Assembly: GCA_036620675.1 (NCBI GenBank)
Contig: JAZHEE010000005.1
DNA length: 64,000 nt
Strand: one strand, 5' to 3'
DNA from: Jejubacter sp036620675
GTDB taxonomy: Bacteria > Pseudomonadota > Gammaproteobacteria > Enterobacterales > Enterobacteriaceae
Shown here: positions 43,101-51,318 of the stretch, piece after piece
How positions within the stretch are numbered: the stretch's first letter is position 1
Layout of the letters: every line of letters starts with the position of its first letter
The notes under the pieces: model-generated
The model's database searches: none
The model's input: the letters and a program-made list of their open reading frames with translations, nothing else
Told to the model about the DNA's origin: nothing
Made by a program: the position numbers and the translations under genes

Positions 43101-43874
43101 GGGGACGTTGGAGCCCCAGGCGATGATATAGCTGGAGTTATACCAGTCGGCGGATTCCGGCACGTCGGTCTGCTCGCCCCAGGTCATGGGCGAAGCCGGA
43201 GGCAGGTCGCAGTACCAGTCGTAGAAGCTCAGGCAGGTACCGCCGATAAGCGACAGATAGCGGGTACCGGCGGCGTAGGAAACCATCGACATCGCCGGAA
43301 TCGGCGAGAAACCGGCCACGCGATCGGGGCCATAGTTTTTAATGGTCCAGACGTTGGCGGCGGCGATAAGTTCGTTGAGCTCTTTCCAGTTCGATCGTAC
43401 AAAGCCTCCGCGGCCGCGCATCTGCTTATAGCTTTTGCACTTCTCCTGGTCCGCCATAATCGCGGCCCAGGCGTCCACCGGATCGCTGTGACGGGATTTC
43501 TCCTCGCGCCACAGTTCCAGCAGGTGCTTGCGAATCATTGGATATTTAAGGCGGTTGCCGCTGTAGAGATACCAGGAGTAACTTGCCCCGCGTGGGCAGC
43601 CGCGCGGTTCGTGGTTTGGCAGGTCGGGGCGGGTACGCGGGTAGTCGGTCTGCTGGGTTTCCCAGGTGACCAGCCCGTTTTTAACGTAAATTTTCCAGCT
43701 ACAGGAGCCGGTACAGTTTACGCCGTGGGTGGAACGGACAATCTTGTCGAACTGCCAGCGCTGGCGATAGCTGTCTTCCCAGTCGCGGTTGGTGTTCAGC
43801 ACCTGGCCGTGATCGCCGGAAAAGGTCTCGCCTTTCTGTTTAAAGTAACGAAAGCGGTCGAGAAGTTTACTCAT
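40134..43874 (-). CDS. narZ: nitrate reductase Z alpha subunit (molybdopterin catalytic subunit)
   Basis: This 1246-residue catalytic subunit reduces nitrate to nitrite on the cytoplasmic side of the membrane. The FS0 cluster motif STHGVNCTGSCSWKIYVKNG with GCPRGASYSWY (near residues 48-105) has the His/Cys set of NarG-type enzymes. No Tat signal is cleaved; the N terminus MSKLLDRFRYF is characteristic. The C terminus (VCPKPTHMIGGYAQLAYGFNYYG) is nearly that of NarZ. AGGAGAAC precedes the ATG. NarG and NarZ are close paralogues; assignment to Z rests on NarU-like features upstream and ync/ydd neighbours. Confidence 0.93.
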   Translation of the reverse strand: MSKLLDRFRYFKQKGETFSGDHGQVLNTNRDWEDSYRQRWQFDKIVRSTHGVNCTGSCSWKIYVKNGLVTWETQQTDYPRTRPDLPNHEPRGCPRGASYSWYLYSGNRLKYPMIRKHLLELWREEKSRHSDPVDAWAAIMADQEKCKSYKQMRGRGGFVRSNWKELNELIAAANVWTIKNYGPDRVAGFSPIPAMSMVSYAAGTRYLSLIGGTCLSFYDWYCDLPPASPMTWGEQTDVPESADWYNSSYIIAWGSNVPQTRTPDAHFFTEVRYKGTKTIAITPDYSEVAKLCDQWLAPKQGTDSALAMAMGHVILKEFHLDNPSDYFLDYARRYTDMPMLVLLEPNEAGYMVPGRMVRASDLVDGLGEANNPEWKTVAYNDAGELVVPNGSIGFRWGEKGKWNLEPQAAGKETQLRLSLLDNHDEVATVGFPYFGGLESPYFRSVKQEPVTTHKLPARRLTLADGRESLVVCVYDLVLANYGLERGLDDENASRDYGDIKAYTPGWAEQITGVPRAHTERIAREFADTAHKTHGRSMIILGAGVNHWYHMDMNYRGMINMLVFCGCVGQTGGGWAHYVGQEKLRPQTGWLPLAFALDWGRPPRHMNSTSFFYNHASQWRYEKLSAQELLSPLADSSRYSGHLIDFNVRAERMGWLPSAPQLGVNPLTLAASAEKAGQSVKDYTVNALKSGDLHMACEQPDNGTNHPRNLFVWRSNLLGSSGKGHEYMLKYLLGTQNGIQGKDLGSTDGIKPEEIDWRTPAIEGKLDLLVTLDFRMSSTCLFSDIVLPTATWYEKDDMNTSDMHPFIHPLSAAVDPAWESRSDWEIYKGIAKSFSEVCQGHLGQETDVVLTPLQHDSPAELAQPFDIQDWRKGECDLIPGKTAPGITTVQRDYPATYERFTALGPLMNELGNGGKGISWNTDKEVELLGKLNYLKADGPAQGRPKIDSAIDAAEVILTLAPETNGQVSVKAWQALGEFTGRDHTHLARPKEEEKIRFRDIQAQPRKIISSPTWSGLEDEHVSYNAGYTNVHELIPWRTLSGRQQLYQDHQWMRDFGESLAVYRPPIDTRSIDNMKDMKPNGFPEKALNFLTPHQKWGIHSTYSENLLMLTMSRGGPIVWISEVDAKELGIADNDWIEAFNANGALTARAVVSQRVPSGMTMMYHAQERIMNIPGSEITGLRGGIHNSVTRVCPKPTHMIGGYAQLAYGFNYYGTVGSNRDEFIIIRKMKNIDWLDDEGMNQVQEANK

Positions 43875-43960
43875 GTTAGTTCTCCTGACAGGGAAATGCT
43901 CCTCCCTGTGGTTACACTGCTCACATTTTTACGCCCTCATGGTGGGGCGTTGATTAAATA

Positions 43961-45349
43961 TCACTTGGTATTCAGTGTCTTGCGACCATAAATCAACCAG
44001 GTCAGCAGCACGCAGACAATGTAGAAAATCAGGAAGATCTTCATCGCCCCTACCGGCGAGCCGGTCATGGCCAGCGAGGTGCCGAAGGCTTTGGGAATGA
44101 AGAAGCCGCCGATGGCGCCAATGGCGGAAATAAAGCCCAGCGCGGCGGCGGTATCGGCAACCGCTTCGCGCTGGGCTTCTTCATCGCTGCCGCCGCGCTG
44201 CTTCACCCGACGAATGGTCAGGCGGCGAAAGATCACGGCGATCATCTGGAAGGTGGAGCCGCTGCCCAGCCCGGCGGTCAGAAACAGGCCCATAAATACC
44301 GCGTAGAAGGCGATGAAATTACCGGAACCGCTGCCCGGCAGCGTTAAAAACAGCAGGGCGCTGAAGATAGCCATAAAGACAAAGTTCACCAGAGTGACCC
44401 GTACCCCGCCCAGCTTATCGGACAGTACGCCTCCCGCGGAGCGGGCCAGCGCCCCCAGAAAGGGGCCAAAAAAGGCCAGATTGAGGATATCGACATCCGG
44501 AAACTGGGTTTTCGCCAGCATGGCAAATCCGGCGGAAAAGCCGATAAACGAGCCGAAAGTGGCCAGATAAAGCAGGCTCAGCAGCCACATATGAAGGCGC
44601 TTAAGCACCGGCAGTTGATCGGCGATAGAGGCTTTGGAGCTGGCGATATCGTTCATGCCAAACCAGGCGGCGACGGTTGCCAGCAGCAGCAGCGGCGCCC
44701 AGATCCAGGCGGCGTTCGCCAGCCACATGTCGGAGCCATCTTCCAGCATCACGCCGTGGACGCCGAGCACGGCGAACACCGGCAGGGTGATAATCAGTGG
44801 CGCGACCAGTTGCATCACGCTGACGCCCAGATTACCCAGACCGCCGTTAACGCCCAGGGCGCTGCCCTGACGCTCTTTGGGGAAAAAAAAGCTGATATTG
44901 CCCATGCTGGAGGCGAAGTTGGCTCCGGCGAAGCCACACAGCAGCGCGATGATGACAAACACCCAGTAGGGGGTGGCGGTATTCTGAATGGCAAAACCGA
45001 GCCAGACGCAGGGGACGATCAGAATCACTGTACTCAGCACCGTCCAGTAACGGCCGCCGAAAATAGGCACCATAAACGACCAGGGAACGCGCAAAATGGC
45101 GCCGGAAAGCGCTGGCAGCGCCGTTAGCATAAATAGCTGATCGGTGGTGAAGTGAAAACCTATCTCGTTAAGATGAACGGCGACGGCGCTAAACAGCATC
45201 CAGACGCAGAAGGCAAGCAGCAGGCAGGCTACTGAGATCCACAAATTTCGACGGGCAATATGTTTTCCCGTCTTCTCCCAGAAACTGGCATCTTCCGGAT
45301 GCCAGTCGCTAAGCAGGTACGGATTATTCTTGTCACGTTGTTGAGACAT
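43961..45349 (-). CDS. narU: nitrate/nitrite transporter NarU
   Basis: This 462-residue MFS carrier exchanges nitrate and nitrite. Nitrate signatures GFAGANFASSMGNISFFFPK (about residues 163-182) and AALGFISAIGAIGGFFIPKAFG (near 405) are present. NarU rather than NarK is favoured by DKNNPYLLSDW at the start and LPGSGSGNFIAFYAVFMGLFL, which agree with remembered E. coli NarU. The start MSQQRDKN is chosen over upstream in-frame starts because GAGG lies six bases before it and the length equals NarU (462). narZ follows after 86 bases. Confidence 0.92.
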   Translation of the reverse strand: MSQQRDKNNPYLLSDWHPEDASFWEKTGKHIARRNLWISVACLLLAFCVWMLFSAVAVHLNEIGFHFTTDQLFMLTALPALSGAILRVPWSFMVPIFGGRYWTVLSTVILIVPCVWLGFAIQNTATPYWVFVIIALLCGFAGANFASSMGNISFFFPKERQGSALGVNGGLGNLGVSVMQLVAPLIITLPVFAVLGVHGVMLEDGSDMWLANAAWIWAPLLLLATVAAWFGMNDIASSKASIADQLPVLKRLHMWLLSLLYLATFGSFIGFSAGFAMLAKTQFPDVDILNLAFFGPFLGALARSAGGVLSDKLGGVRVTLVNFVFMAIFSALLFLTLPGSGSGNFIAFYAVFMGLFLTAGLGSGSTFQMIAVIFRRLTIRRVKQRGGSDEEAQREAVADTAAALGFISAIGAIGGFFIPKAFGTSLAMTGSPVGAMKIFLIFYIVCVLLTWLIYGRKTLNTK

Positions 45350-45950
45350 AGTCATCCTCGCATGCACCAGTATTAAAAATAAAATCAAAAAAACGCCCCG
45401 ACTCACGTACATCCTTTTTGGTTTTACGTCAGTTTCTTTTCCCGGGGTTAACGCTTCAAAGAATAGATAAAAACTGACGGGCGCGAGGGAAAGTCATCTG
45501 CCCCCTGGATGGGGATTTGTTACTAATTGTAAAAATAGACTAAGTAATCATCGTCAAGACATTACCAGTAATATGGATATGTATTTTAGAATATATCGAA
45601 TATGAAATGTCTATTTATAATCTGGTGACAGAAATAGAATATTTACAGCTAAACGAAATGGTAAAACAGGAGGTTAGGTGGTCAGCGCCAGAGGCGCCAG
45701 GAACGAAGGTTAAGCCAGCAGTTATGTTTATTCACAGAAGGCCGTAGTCGTTATTTTTAATATTGTCAAGCGTGATGGGCGTTGTTATCTTTTGATACGA
45801 GAGGAATTTTTGGACAGTTCCTTCGAAACGGCTGGTGCTTTGGCCAACAAGGGAAAAAGAAATCTGGTAGCCGCCTCTCTTTGTATAAATTAATTTTTCA
45901 GATAATTTTGATTAACCAACAGCATCCAGGTTGATTCTTGCTGATGTCAT
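45350..45950. promoter_or_regulatory. long AT-rich non-coding stretch upstream of narU
   Basis: About 600 bases of AT-rich DNA must hold the narU promoter in its left part (TA-rich run around 45590-45625). I saw no perfect FNR or NarL site. A 46-codon frame (45607-45747) lacks a ribosome site. The low GC compared with neighbours suggests decayed or acquired DNA. The right end leads to a small plus-strand ORF and terminator. Confidence 0.4.
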
Positions 45951-46088
45951 ATGATGCAAATGGGGGAAATTATCAAATCAGAAGCAATCCAGCGACTGAG
46001 AGCTGATTTCTGGCAATGTATAAAAGCTGCCATGGGGGATGTTAAAGCATTCAGGAAGGGAAAGAATGTACTTTTTATGGCGACTTAA
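45951..46088 (+). CDS. possible 45-residue small protein or toxin remnant
   Basis: A 45-codon frame (MMQMGEIIKSEAIQRLRADFW, then a basic MGDVKAFRKGKNVLFMAT end) stops nine bases before a classic plus-strand terminator. The ribosome site is poor. The segment EAIQRLRADFW resembles stretches seen in some HNH-nuclease polymorphic toxins, so a decayed toxin is possible; this is from memory and weak. Alternatively the terminator belongs to a small RNA. Confidence 0.3.
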   Translation: MMQMGEIIKSEAIQRLRADFWQCIKAAMGDVKAFRKGKNVLFMAT

Positions 46089-46097
46089 CCAATAATA

Positions 46098-46130
46098 ACG
46101 AAGCCCGAAAGCAGGCTTCGTCGTTTTTTT
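46098..46130 (+). terminator. strong intrinsic terminator, plus strand
   Basis: Stem ACGAAGCC (46098-46105)/GGCTTCGT (46114-46121) with an 8-base loop is followed by CG and T7 on the plus strand. On the minus strand it follows the digH stop but the T tail is poor (TTATTATT). A plus-strand transcript therefore probably ends here. Confidence 0.75.
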
Positions 46131-47415
46131 AGCGGCCCCAGCGACTACGCAGATAGTTTACTGCGGCGGCATTTTGTGGCTGATTAAGGAAATCCTCGCG
46201 AAACAGGATGGTTCCGGATATTTCCGGCAGACTGTCATTCAAATCCAGCTGGCGTTTCAGTTCAGGTACGCCGCCGTCAATGGCCCACTCAGGTTCAAGC
46301 CGCGATGGTGTACCGATTTTATACAGCGCTACGCCGATATAGAGCCGGGTGTGGGTGGGCCTGACCACGTTTGCCCACCATCTCGCCAGTTCATCGTAAC
46401 GGGCAATCTTACGGGAAAAGGGCCAGTAGATCTGCGGGGCGATGTAATCCAGCAGCCCCAGCTCCACCCACTGGCGGGTATCTGCGCTTGCCTGGTCATA
46501 GGCCGCGGCGCCGCGCGTGTCTGAGCCGCGCGGATCGTCGCTCTGATTACGCCACACGCCGACCGGACTGATACCGAACTCCACTGTGGGTTTGAGGGTC
46601 TTAATCGCTTTTGATACCTGCCGGATCAGTTGCAGGGTGTTATTACGTCGCCAGCTGGCCTTGTCGGCGTATGCCTGACCGTAGCGGCGCCAGGTCTGGT
46701 CGTCGTTCATCCGCGACTGCGGCGTTTCATAATAGAAGTAGTCATCGAACTGAATGCCATCGACGTTATAGCGTTCCAGCAGTTCGGTGACCACGCTGGT
46801 TATCCAGTCCCGAACCTCAGGCAGGCCGGGATCCAGCACGTAGCGGTCGCTGGCGACCCGAATCCAGTCTCTGTGGGTTACCCAAACGCTGGAAGGAGAA
46901 CCGTAGCGGGTATGAGCCAGGGCGGCGACGGTGGCGGGGCGGGTGTTCATTGTGACCCGATAAGGGTTCAGCCAGGCGTGAACTTTTAATCCTCGCTTGT
47001 GGGCTTCCTGTAACACGAAGGCCAGAGGATCGTAGCCGGGATCTTCGCCGACCGTGCCGGTGAGCACATCTGACCAGGGGAGGATTGCCGAACGATAAAG
47101 CGCGCCGCCATCCGGCTTCACCTGGAAAAAGACGGTATTAATGCCAAGCCTGACCAGGTTATCCAGCTTGTCCGTCATGGCGCGCTTTTGCATCTCGATC
47201 CGTTGCTCAGGCGCGGCCCGCACCGAGGCCACCGGTGGCCAGTCCAGCCGTGAGACGGTGGTCAGCCACACGCCGCGCATCGGCTGGGGGGCCTTCTCTT
47301 CGGTGGACGGTATGACGGGAATTTTCTTTTGGGGCGGTTTATGCGAACAGCCAGCGATCGTGGCAACGCACAGCATTATCATTATCCAGCGCGCGATTTC
47401 TGTCCGTACAGCCAT
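46129..47415 (-). CDS. digH: glycosyl hydrolase-like lipoprotein DigH (YddW)
   Basis: This 428-residue outer-membrane lipoprotein belongs to the GHL10/DUF4015-type family; E. coli YddW (DigH) hydrolyses denuded peptidoglycan strands at division sites. Lipobox TIAGC places the lipid on Cys23. Family motifs include QPMRGVWLTTVSRLDWPPV (about residues 43-61), GINTVFFQVKPDGGALY, VDGIQFDDYFYYETP (acidic residues likely catalytic) and LDYIAPQIYWPFSR. AAGGAG precedes the ATG. The stop lies in the terminator. The last residues YLRSRWGR mirror E. coli YddW. Confidence 0.92.
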   Translation of the reverse strand: MAVRTEIARWIMIMLCVATIAGCSHKPPQKKIPVIPSTEEKAPQPMRGVWLTTVSRLDWPPVASVRAAPEQRIEMQKRAMTDKLDNLVRLGINTVFFQVKPDGGALYRSAILPWSDVLTGTVGEDPGYDPLAFVLQEAHKRGLKVHAWLNPYRVTMNTRPATVAALAHTRYGSPSSVWVTHRDWIRVASDRYVLDPGLPEVRDWITSVVTELLERYNVDGIQFDDYFYYETPQSRMNDDQTWRRYGQAYADKASWRRNNTLQLIRQVSKAIKTLKPTVEFGISPVGVWRNQSDDPRGSDTRGAAAYDQASADTRQWVELGLLDYIAPQIYWPFSRKIARYDELARWWANVVRPTHTRLYIGVALYKIGTPSRLEPEWAIDGGVPELKRQLDLNDSLPEISGTILFREDFLNQPQNAAAVNYLRSRWGR

Positions 47416-47542
47416 CAGGAACTCCTTAAAATCAATTAACCGCAGCAGATTACCGGTTTTTTATCTAATGCGCCTGATTGATTCGGGCCATACGGATAAA
47501 AACGGGGCTAACTATCAGAAATGATTGCCAGTTACATTGGTT

Positions 47543-47561
47543 AATGATTATTATTCTCAAT
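47543..47561. promoter_or_regulatory. Fur-like box upstream of yncE
   Basis: Read on the minus strand, TGAGAATAATAATCATT agrees with the Fur 7-1-7 pattern at 12 of 14 arm positions. E. coli yncE is reported to be iron/Fur responsive. It lies about 80 bases before yncE. Confidence 0.5.
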
Positions 47562-47641
47562 TAACAAACTCTGAAGCTTGCGATTACGCCCGAAGATTCA
47601 GGGATGCTGCCAACAACATTAAGATTTAAAAAGGATTCACC

Positions 47642-48712
47642 ATGGAATTACGTTCACGATCCATTAAGCCCCGGCTGAGTGCACTACTGATGGGGGCCGC
47701 GCTGTTTGCCTGCGCACTTCCGGCGATGAGCGCCAGCGCCGCCGAACAGCTGTTGCGCAAACCGGTCGCCAAAGGCGCCTATGAGATGGCGTTCAGCGCC
47801 TCCGGACAGGCGATGTGGCTGGCGACCTCCCAGAGTCGTTCGCTTGATAAAGGCGGGATCGTCTATCGTCTGGATCCAGCCACGCTGGATATCACCCAGA
47901 TTATCCATAATGACCTGAAGCCCTTCGGCGCCGCGATTAATAACGCAACCCATACCCTGTGGTTCGGTAATACCATCGACAGCGCCGTGACGGCTATCGA
48001 CGCAAAAACGGGTCAAGTGAAAGGGCGCCTGGTGCTCGACCCCCGCAAGCGCAGCAAAGAGGTACGCCCGCTGGCGCCGCGTGAGCTGGCGGTAGATGAA
48101 GCGACAGACACTGTTTATGTCGGCGGTCTGGGGCCCCAGAGCGTGGTCTGGGTGGTGGACGGCGCCACGCTGAAGCTGCGCGCCACCATTGAAGGGCTGG
48201 GGAAAATGAACACCGGACTGGCGCTGGACAGCGCGGCACAGCGCCTGTACACCAGCAATGCCGACGGCGAGTTTATTACCATCGATACCGCCTCTAACAA
48301 GGTGCTGTCGCGCAACAAACTGCTGGACGATGGCCAGCCCCATATGTTCCTGAATATCAGCCTGGATAGCGCCGGGCATCGCGCCTTCGTCACCGACTCA
48401 AAAGCGAAAGGGCTGCTGGTGGTGGATACCCGCAGCGGTAAAGTAACCAATACCGTTGATGTACCGGAATCCCTGGCGGTGCTGTTTAATCCTCAGCGCA
48501 ACGAAATCTACGTGACCCACCGTCAGGCGGGTAGCGTCAGCGTGATCGACGCCAAAACCCTGAAGGTGACTAAAACCATTCAGACTCCGACTCACCCGAA
48601 CAGCCTGGCGCTTTCCCCCGATGGCAAAACGCTGTATGTCAGCGTGAAGCAGGCATCCAGCCGCCAGAAAGAGGCCAGCGCGCCGGATGATGTGATCCGT
48701 ATCGCTCTGTAA
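47642..48712 (+). CDS. yncE: periplasmic beta-propeller protein YncE
   Basis: This 356-residue exported protein forms a seven-bladed beta-propeller. A signal peptide ends near ASA (about residue 33). Repeated YVTN-type blade motifs can be read: TDTVYVGG, AQRLYTSNADGEFITIDTASNKVL, HRAFVTDSKAKGLLVVDTRSGKV, RNEIYVTHRQAGSVSVIDAKTLKV and GKTLYVSVKQ. In E. coli YncE binds DNA and is derepressed in fur mutants; its role is unclear. AAGGATTCACC precedes the ATG. A Fur-like box lies upstream. Confidence 0.93.
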   Translation: MELRSRSIKPRLSALLMGAALFACALPAMSASAAEQLLRKPVAKGAYEMAFSASGQAMWLATSQSRSLDKGGIVYRLDPATLDITQIIHNDLKPFGAAINNATHTLWFGNTIDSAVTAIDAKTGQVKGRLVLDPRKRSKEVRPLAPRELAVDEATDTVYVGGLGPQSVVWVVDGATLKLRATIEGLGKMNTGLALDSAAQRLYTSNADGEFITIDTASNKVLSRNKLLDDGQPHMFLNISLDSAGHRAFVTDSKAKGLLVVDTRSGKVTNTVDVPESLAVLFNPQRNEIYVTHRQAGSVSVIDAKTLKVTKTIQTPTHPNSLALSPDGKTLYVSVKQASSRQKEASAPDDVIRIAL

Positions 48713-48734
48713 CAAAGCGATGTACAAACTCCTT

Positions 48735-49146
48735 ACTCCGCAAGGGCGAGAAGATGCGGCGGACATGGGGAACACCAGAGTAAACCAGGGCGTATAGCGC
48801 CCTGGTCTCGCGGCGACGCCTTTCTCGATCTCATCCAGCGTTCGCTAGCAAAAATCGTCCGCCTCTTCGGGGTTCAGCATCGAACGTTTGTCAGACACGC
48901 CAAAGTAGCGATGGCCATCGGGCGGCGTTTTCCGTTGTTTCCCCAGGCAGCGGGTGACCGCAGCAGGTATTGCTCCACAAGCCGCCGCAATGATATTTAG
49001 CGGATGCGCGCCTGCGCTAACAGTTCACCCACGCTATTAAACACATATACCGTGATTGTCCGGTAAAACGCGCCTCGCCTGTGGGCTTCCTGCTTTTCCA
49101 TCACCTCCACATTGTTATCATTCTCGTCCACCAAAATAACGACCAT
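48735..49146 (-). pseudogene. decayed isopentenyl-diphosphate isomerase-like NUDIX gene
   Basis: With GAGGAG before an ATG at 49146, the minus strand reads MVVILVDENDNNVEVMEKQEAHRRG-type residues, then TVYVFNSVGELLAQARIR and a TAA. In a shifted frame it continues KYHCGGLWSNTCCGHPLPGE, the IDI active-site region (NTCCxHP). A third segment reads LNPEEADDF, then DEIEKGVAARPGRYTPWF, with an in-frame TAG. Order and motifs fit a type I isopentenyl-diphosphate isomerase with frameshifts, stops and an internal deletion (about 390 rather than 540 bases). Confidence 0.75.
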
Positions 49147-49283
49147 CGACACTCCTCGATTAACAGGCGATTTCTGCCGATACCTCAGTCCGGATAATCA
49201 TTGGCCTCTGTCAAATAGTCAGCGACACGGCTGCGGTTTACGATCTACGCTTAGCGATTATCGGCAGATAGCGGGAGCGATGG

Positions 49284-49784
49284 ATGAGATTAAGGTTAAG
49301 GGGGTATGGCCTGTGGGCGCTGTTTACGATCGTCGCAGCCGGAAACGGGCAGGCAGCGCAAACCGGGCCGCTGCCGGATCTGCAGATCCGGGTTCTGCTG
49401 TCACCGGATGCTCGTCAGACGCTGATGCAGGGGAAGGAGGGCATTACCGTTGCCGCCAGCTGGTATGGCGAGCCCAACGCCCGGCACCAGTCTGCCGCGG
49501 ACGAATCTGGCCAGATCGATATGGGGCGCTCGGAGCTTAATCTGCCGTCCGAAGGCGGCACGGTGCGTTTTACGCCAGCCTCCATCAACCGCAAGCGGCT
49601 GGGCTGGCTTAAAGAGGGCGTGTGGGTAAATATCAACGTCTATTCGGCCCGCCGCCACTGGCCTGACAATATCCTCAACTGCGAGATAGCCGACGGCCCT
49701 CTGGCCGGGCTGGCGCGTAAGCCCGTGACGCTGCGCTGTTCGTTAAGCTCGCTGATGAGTTCATCCGTGTCCGATAGTCGCTGA
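49284..49784 (+). CDS. secreted hypothetical protein
   Basis: This 166-residue protein has an Arg-rich N terminus and hydrophobic core (MRLRLRGYGLWALFTIVAAG) with likely signal cleavage near QAA (residue 25). The mature part is predicted mostly beta: LQIRVLLSPDARQTLMQGKEGITVAASWYGEP, then ELNLPSEGGTVRFTPASINR, with a cysteine pair near the end (LNCEIADG; TLRCSLSS). I recognise no named family. GGGAGCG supports the start. A frame overlapping it from 49112 is rejected. Function unknown. Confidence 0.65.
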   Translation: MRLRLRGYGLWALFTIVAAGNGQAAQTGPLPDLQIRVLLSPDARQTLMQGKEGITVAASWYGEPNARHQSAADESGQIDMGRSELNLPSEGGTVRFTPASINRKRLGWLKEGVWVNINVYSARRHWPDNILNCEIADGPLAGLARKPVTLRCSLSSLMSSSVSDSR

Positions 49785-49800
49785 ACCACTCACCGCACGA

Positions 49801-50341
49801 TCAGGTGAAGCGCAATCCAGCACCACATGCGCGTAGCATCAGCCGCTCCGTTATGCGATGAGACGAAATATTGCTATAAAGCAAAAGCATTCCGCCGGGG
49901 CCAGTCGGCCGTGGCGGCCGCGCCAAAGCCCTGACCCCGGAATTCGCCGAGGGTGACCAGACCGGGTTCAGCCCCCGTATGACTAAGGCGGGCAGCAAAA
50001 GCCAGTGAGGCGAGGTCGTTACCAGCCATAACAGCGCACCAGGGCGCCCATAAATCCGCCACACCAGTAAATCCCAGGTCACACAACCCTTGCGGCAGCC
50101 CGTCCTGAGCCCATTTTGTCGCCAGGCGTTGTCCTTCTTCGCTTTCACTGCTGACCAGCGTCGCGCGCGAAGAGTATGGATGATGATGGGGCAGGCGCCA
50201 GGTGATGCCGAGCGAATGCTCGCCATTTCCATATGCCTGCAATAGCGCTTCATACTCAGCAAGATGTTCAGATATCGCCGGGTGAACAAAATGCGCTTCG
50301 ATCGCCGCAAATAAAGCAACTGGCTTATGTGACGCTGTCAC
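49801..50341 (-). pseudogene. frameshifted GNAT acetyltransferase
   Basis: The minus strand encodes a GNAT-like protein: LVTLGEFRGQGFGAAATADWPRRNA (split) is the acetyl-CoA loop, but the frame hits a stop eight bases later. One frame over, LLYSNISSHRITERLMLRACGAGLRFT supplies the missing C-terminal motif B. Removing one base from the T4 run (A4 at 49883-49886 on the plus strand) would join them into a protein of about 180 residues reading NALLYSN. The apparent start is GTG with no good ribosome site, so the 5' end may also be damaged. Confidence 0.7.
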
Positions 50342-50392
50342 AAATCATCGCTGCTACACTGACTTTGTTAGTGACAAAGTGGGAAACGAGCA

Positions 50393-50521
50393 ATGATAAC
50401 CCTGTACGGCACCCCAGGCCGGGGCCCGGCGACTGGCGAACTGATGTTGCTGCTGGCGGAGATGCCGTACCGCATTGAGGGTGTGAACCGTTCTGGTTTT
50501 CTTTTCTGCCACAAAACTTAG
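50393..50521 (+). pseudogene. truncated yncG (GST-like) copy
   Basis: Forty-two codons begin MITLYGTPGRGP and read ELMLLLAEMPYRIEGVN before diverging. They are about 84 percent identical in DNA to the first 96 bases of the complete yncG at 52306. The promoter-side GCTACACTGA is also shared. After about 50488 the match is lost. Confidence 0.75.
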
Positions 50522-50632
50522 TGAAATTACTTTCGGGCATGCGTCATAATTCAGACATCTATTGCATACAGTAAAGCTCGCGATTTTACCCGACAAACGC
50601 ACCCCGGGATAAGGGCGGGAGGCCAGACTGGT

Positions 50633-51274
50633 ATGACCCGAACACAAAGACTTCTTGAATTACTCCAGATATTACGGGCTCACCGCTATCCGGTAACTGC
50701 GCTGACGCTTTCTGAAAAGTTAAAAGTAAGCGTGCGCACCGTTTACAGAGATATACAGACGCTTCAGCACCAGGGGGTATGTATTGAGGGTAGTGTCGGG
50801 ATCGGATATGTTGTTAATTCCGATTATCATTTGCCTCCATTGGCATTCACGCCTCAGGAGATTAATGCTCTTGCACTCGGCCTTAACTGGGTGTGCAGCA
50901 ACACGGACGCTGACTTTAAAAAAAACGCCAAAAAAGCCATTGCAAAAATACATGCAGTTATTCCTGATGAATTAAAGGAATATATTGAGCATCAGTCATA
51001 CCTGACAGGCCCTGTTCAAAGAGAATCTTCGGGCTTTGATGATATATGTAAATCAATTAATGAAAGAAAAAAACTCAGTATAATATACTCTGATAAAAAC
51101 GATGTCATATCTTCCCGCGTAATCTGGCCCGTTGCCCTTGTCTATATGGAGTCATGCTGGCTACTGGCAGGATGGTGCGAGATAAGAAATCAATTTCGCC
51201 ACTTCAGAACCGACAGAATAAAAAAATCTCTATACTCAGCGTCACTTACCCGGAGGCCAGAGCTATCTTGTTGA
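50633..51274 (+). CDS. YafY-type HTH/WYL transcriptional regulator, 3' frameshifted
   Basis: This 213-residue regulator has a DeoR-type helix-turn-helix at the N terminus (VTALTLSEKLKVSVRTVYRDIQTL, residues 21-44) and a WYL domain (SIIYSDKN; VIWPVALVYMESCWLLAGWCE; FRHFRTDRI). After an A7 run (51220-51226) the frame gives an atypical tail RRPELSC. One extra A would give the normal family ending VTYPEARAILLKRWRDKEG, closing at 51321 (229 residues). DNA is AT-rich compared with neighbours. It precedes an SDR gene, the usual partner of such regulators. It may be a pseudogene, slippage-dependent or a sequencing error. Confidence 0.75.
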   Translation: MTRTQRLLELLQILRAHRYPVTALTLSEKLKVSVRTVYRDIQTLQHQGVCIEGSVGIGYVVNSDYHLPPLAFTPQEINALALGLNWVCSNTDADFKKNAKKAIAKIHAVIPDELKEYIEHQSYLTGPVQRESSGFDDICKSINERKKLSIIYSDKNDVISSRVIWPVALVYMESCWLLAGWCEIRNQFRHFRTDRIKKSLYSASLTRRPELSC

Positions 51275-51318
51275 AAAGATGGAGAGATAAAGAAGGTATC
51301 AGTCTGGACAAAGAGTAC

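Noticed and set aside
43961..45349. Assignment of the nitrate transporter as narK
   Set aside because: The N-terminal and loop segments agree better with NarU, and the whole operon agrees with narUZYWV.
45607..45747. 46-codon plus-strand ORF upstream of narU
   Set aside because: No ribosome site, no recognised motif, and it lies in AT-rich DNA where short frames are expected.
48398..48775. 125-codon minus-strand frame opposite the end of yncE
   Set aside because: Only its first residues belong to the decayed idi-like gene; the rest is antisense to yncE.
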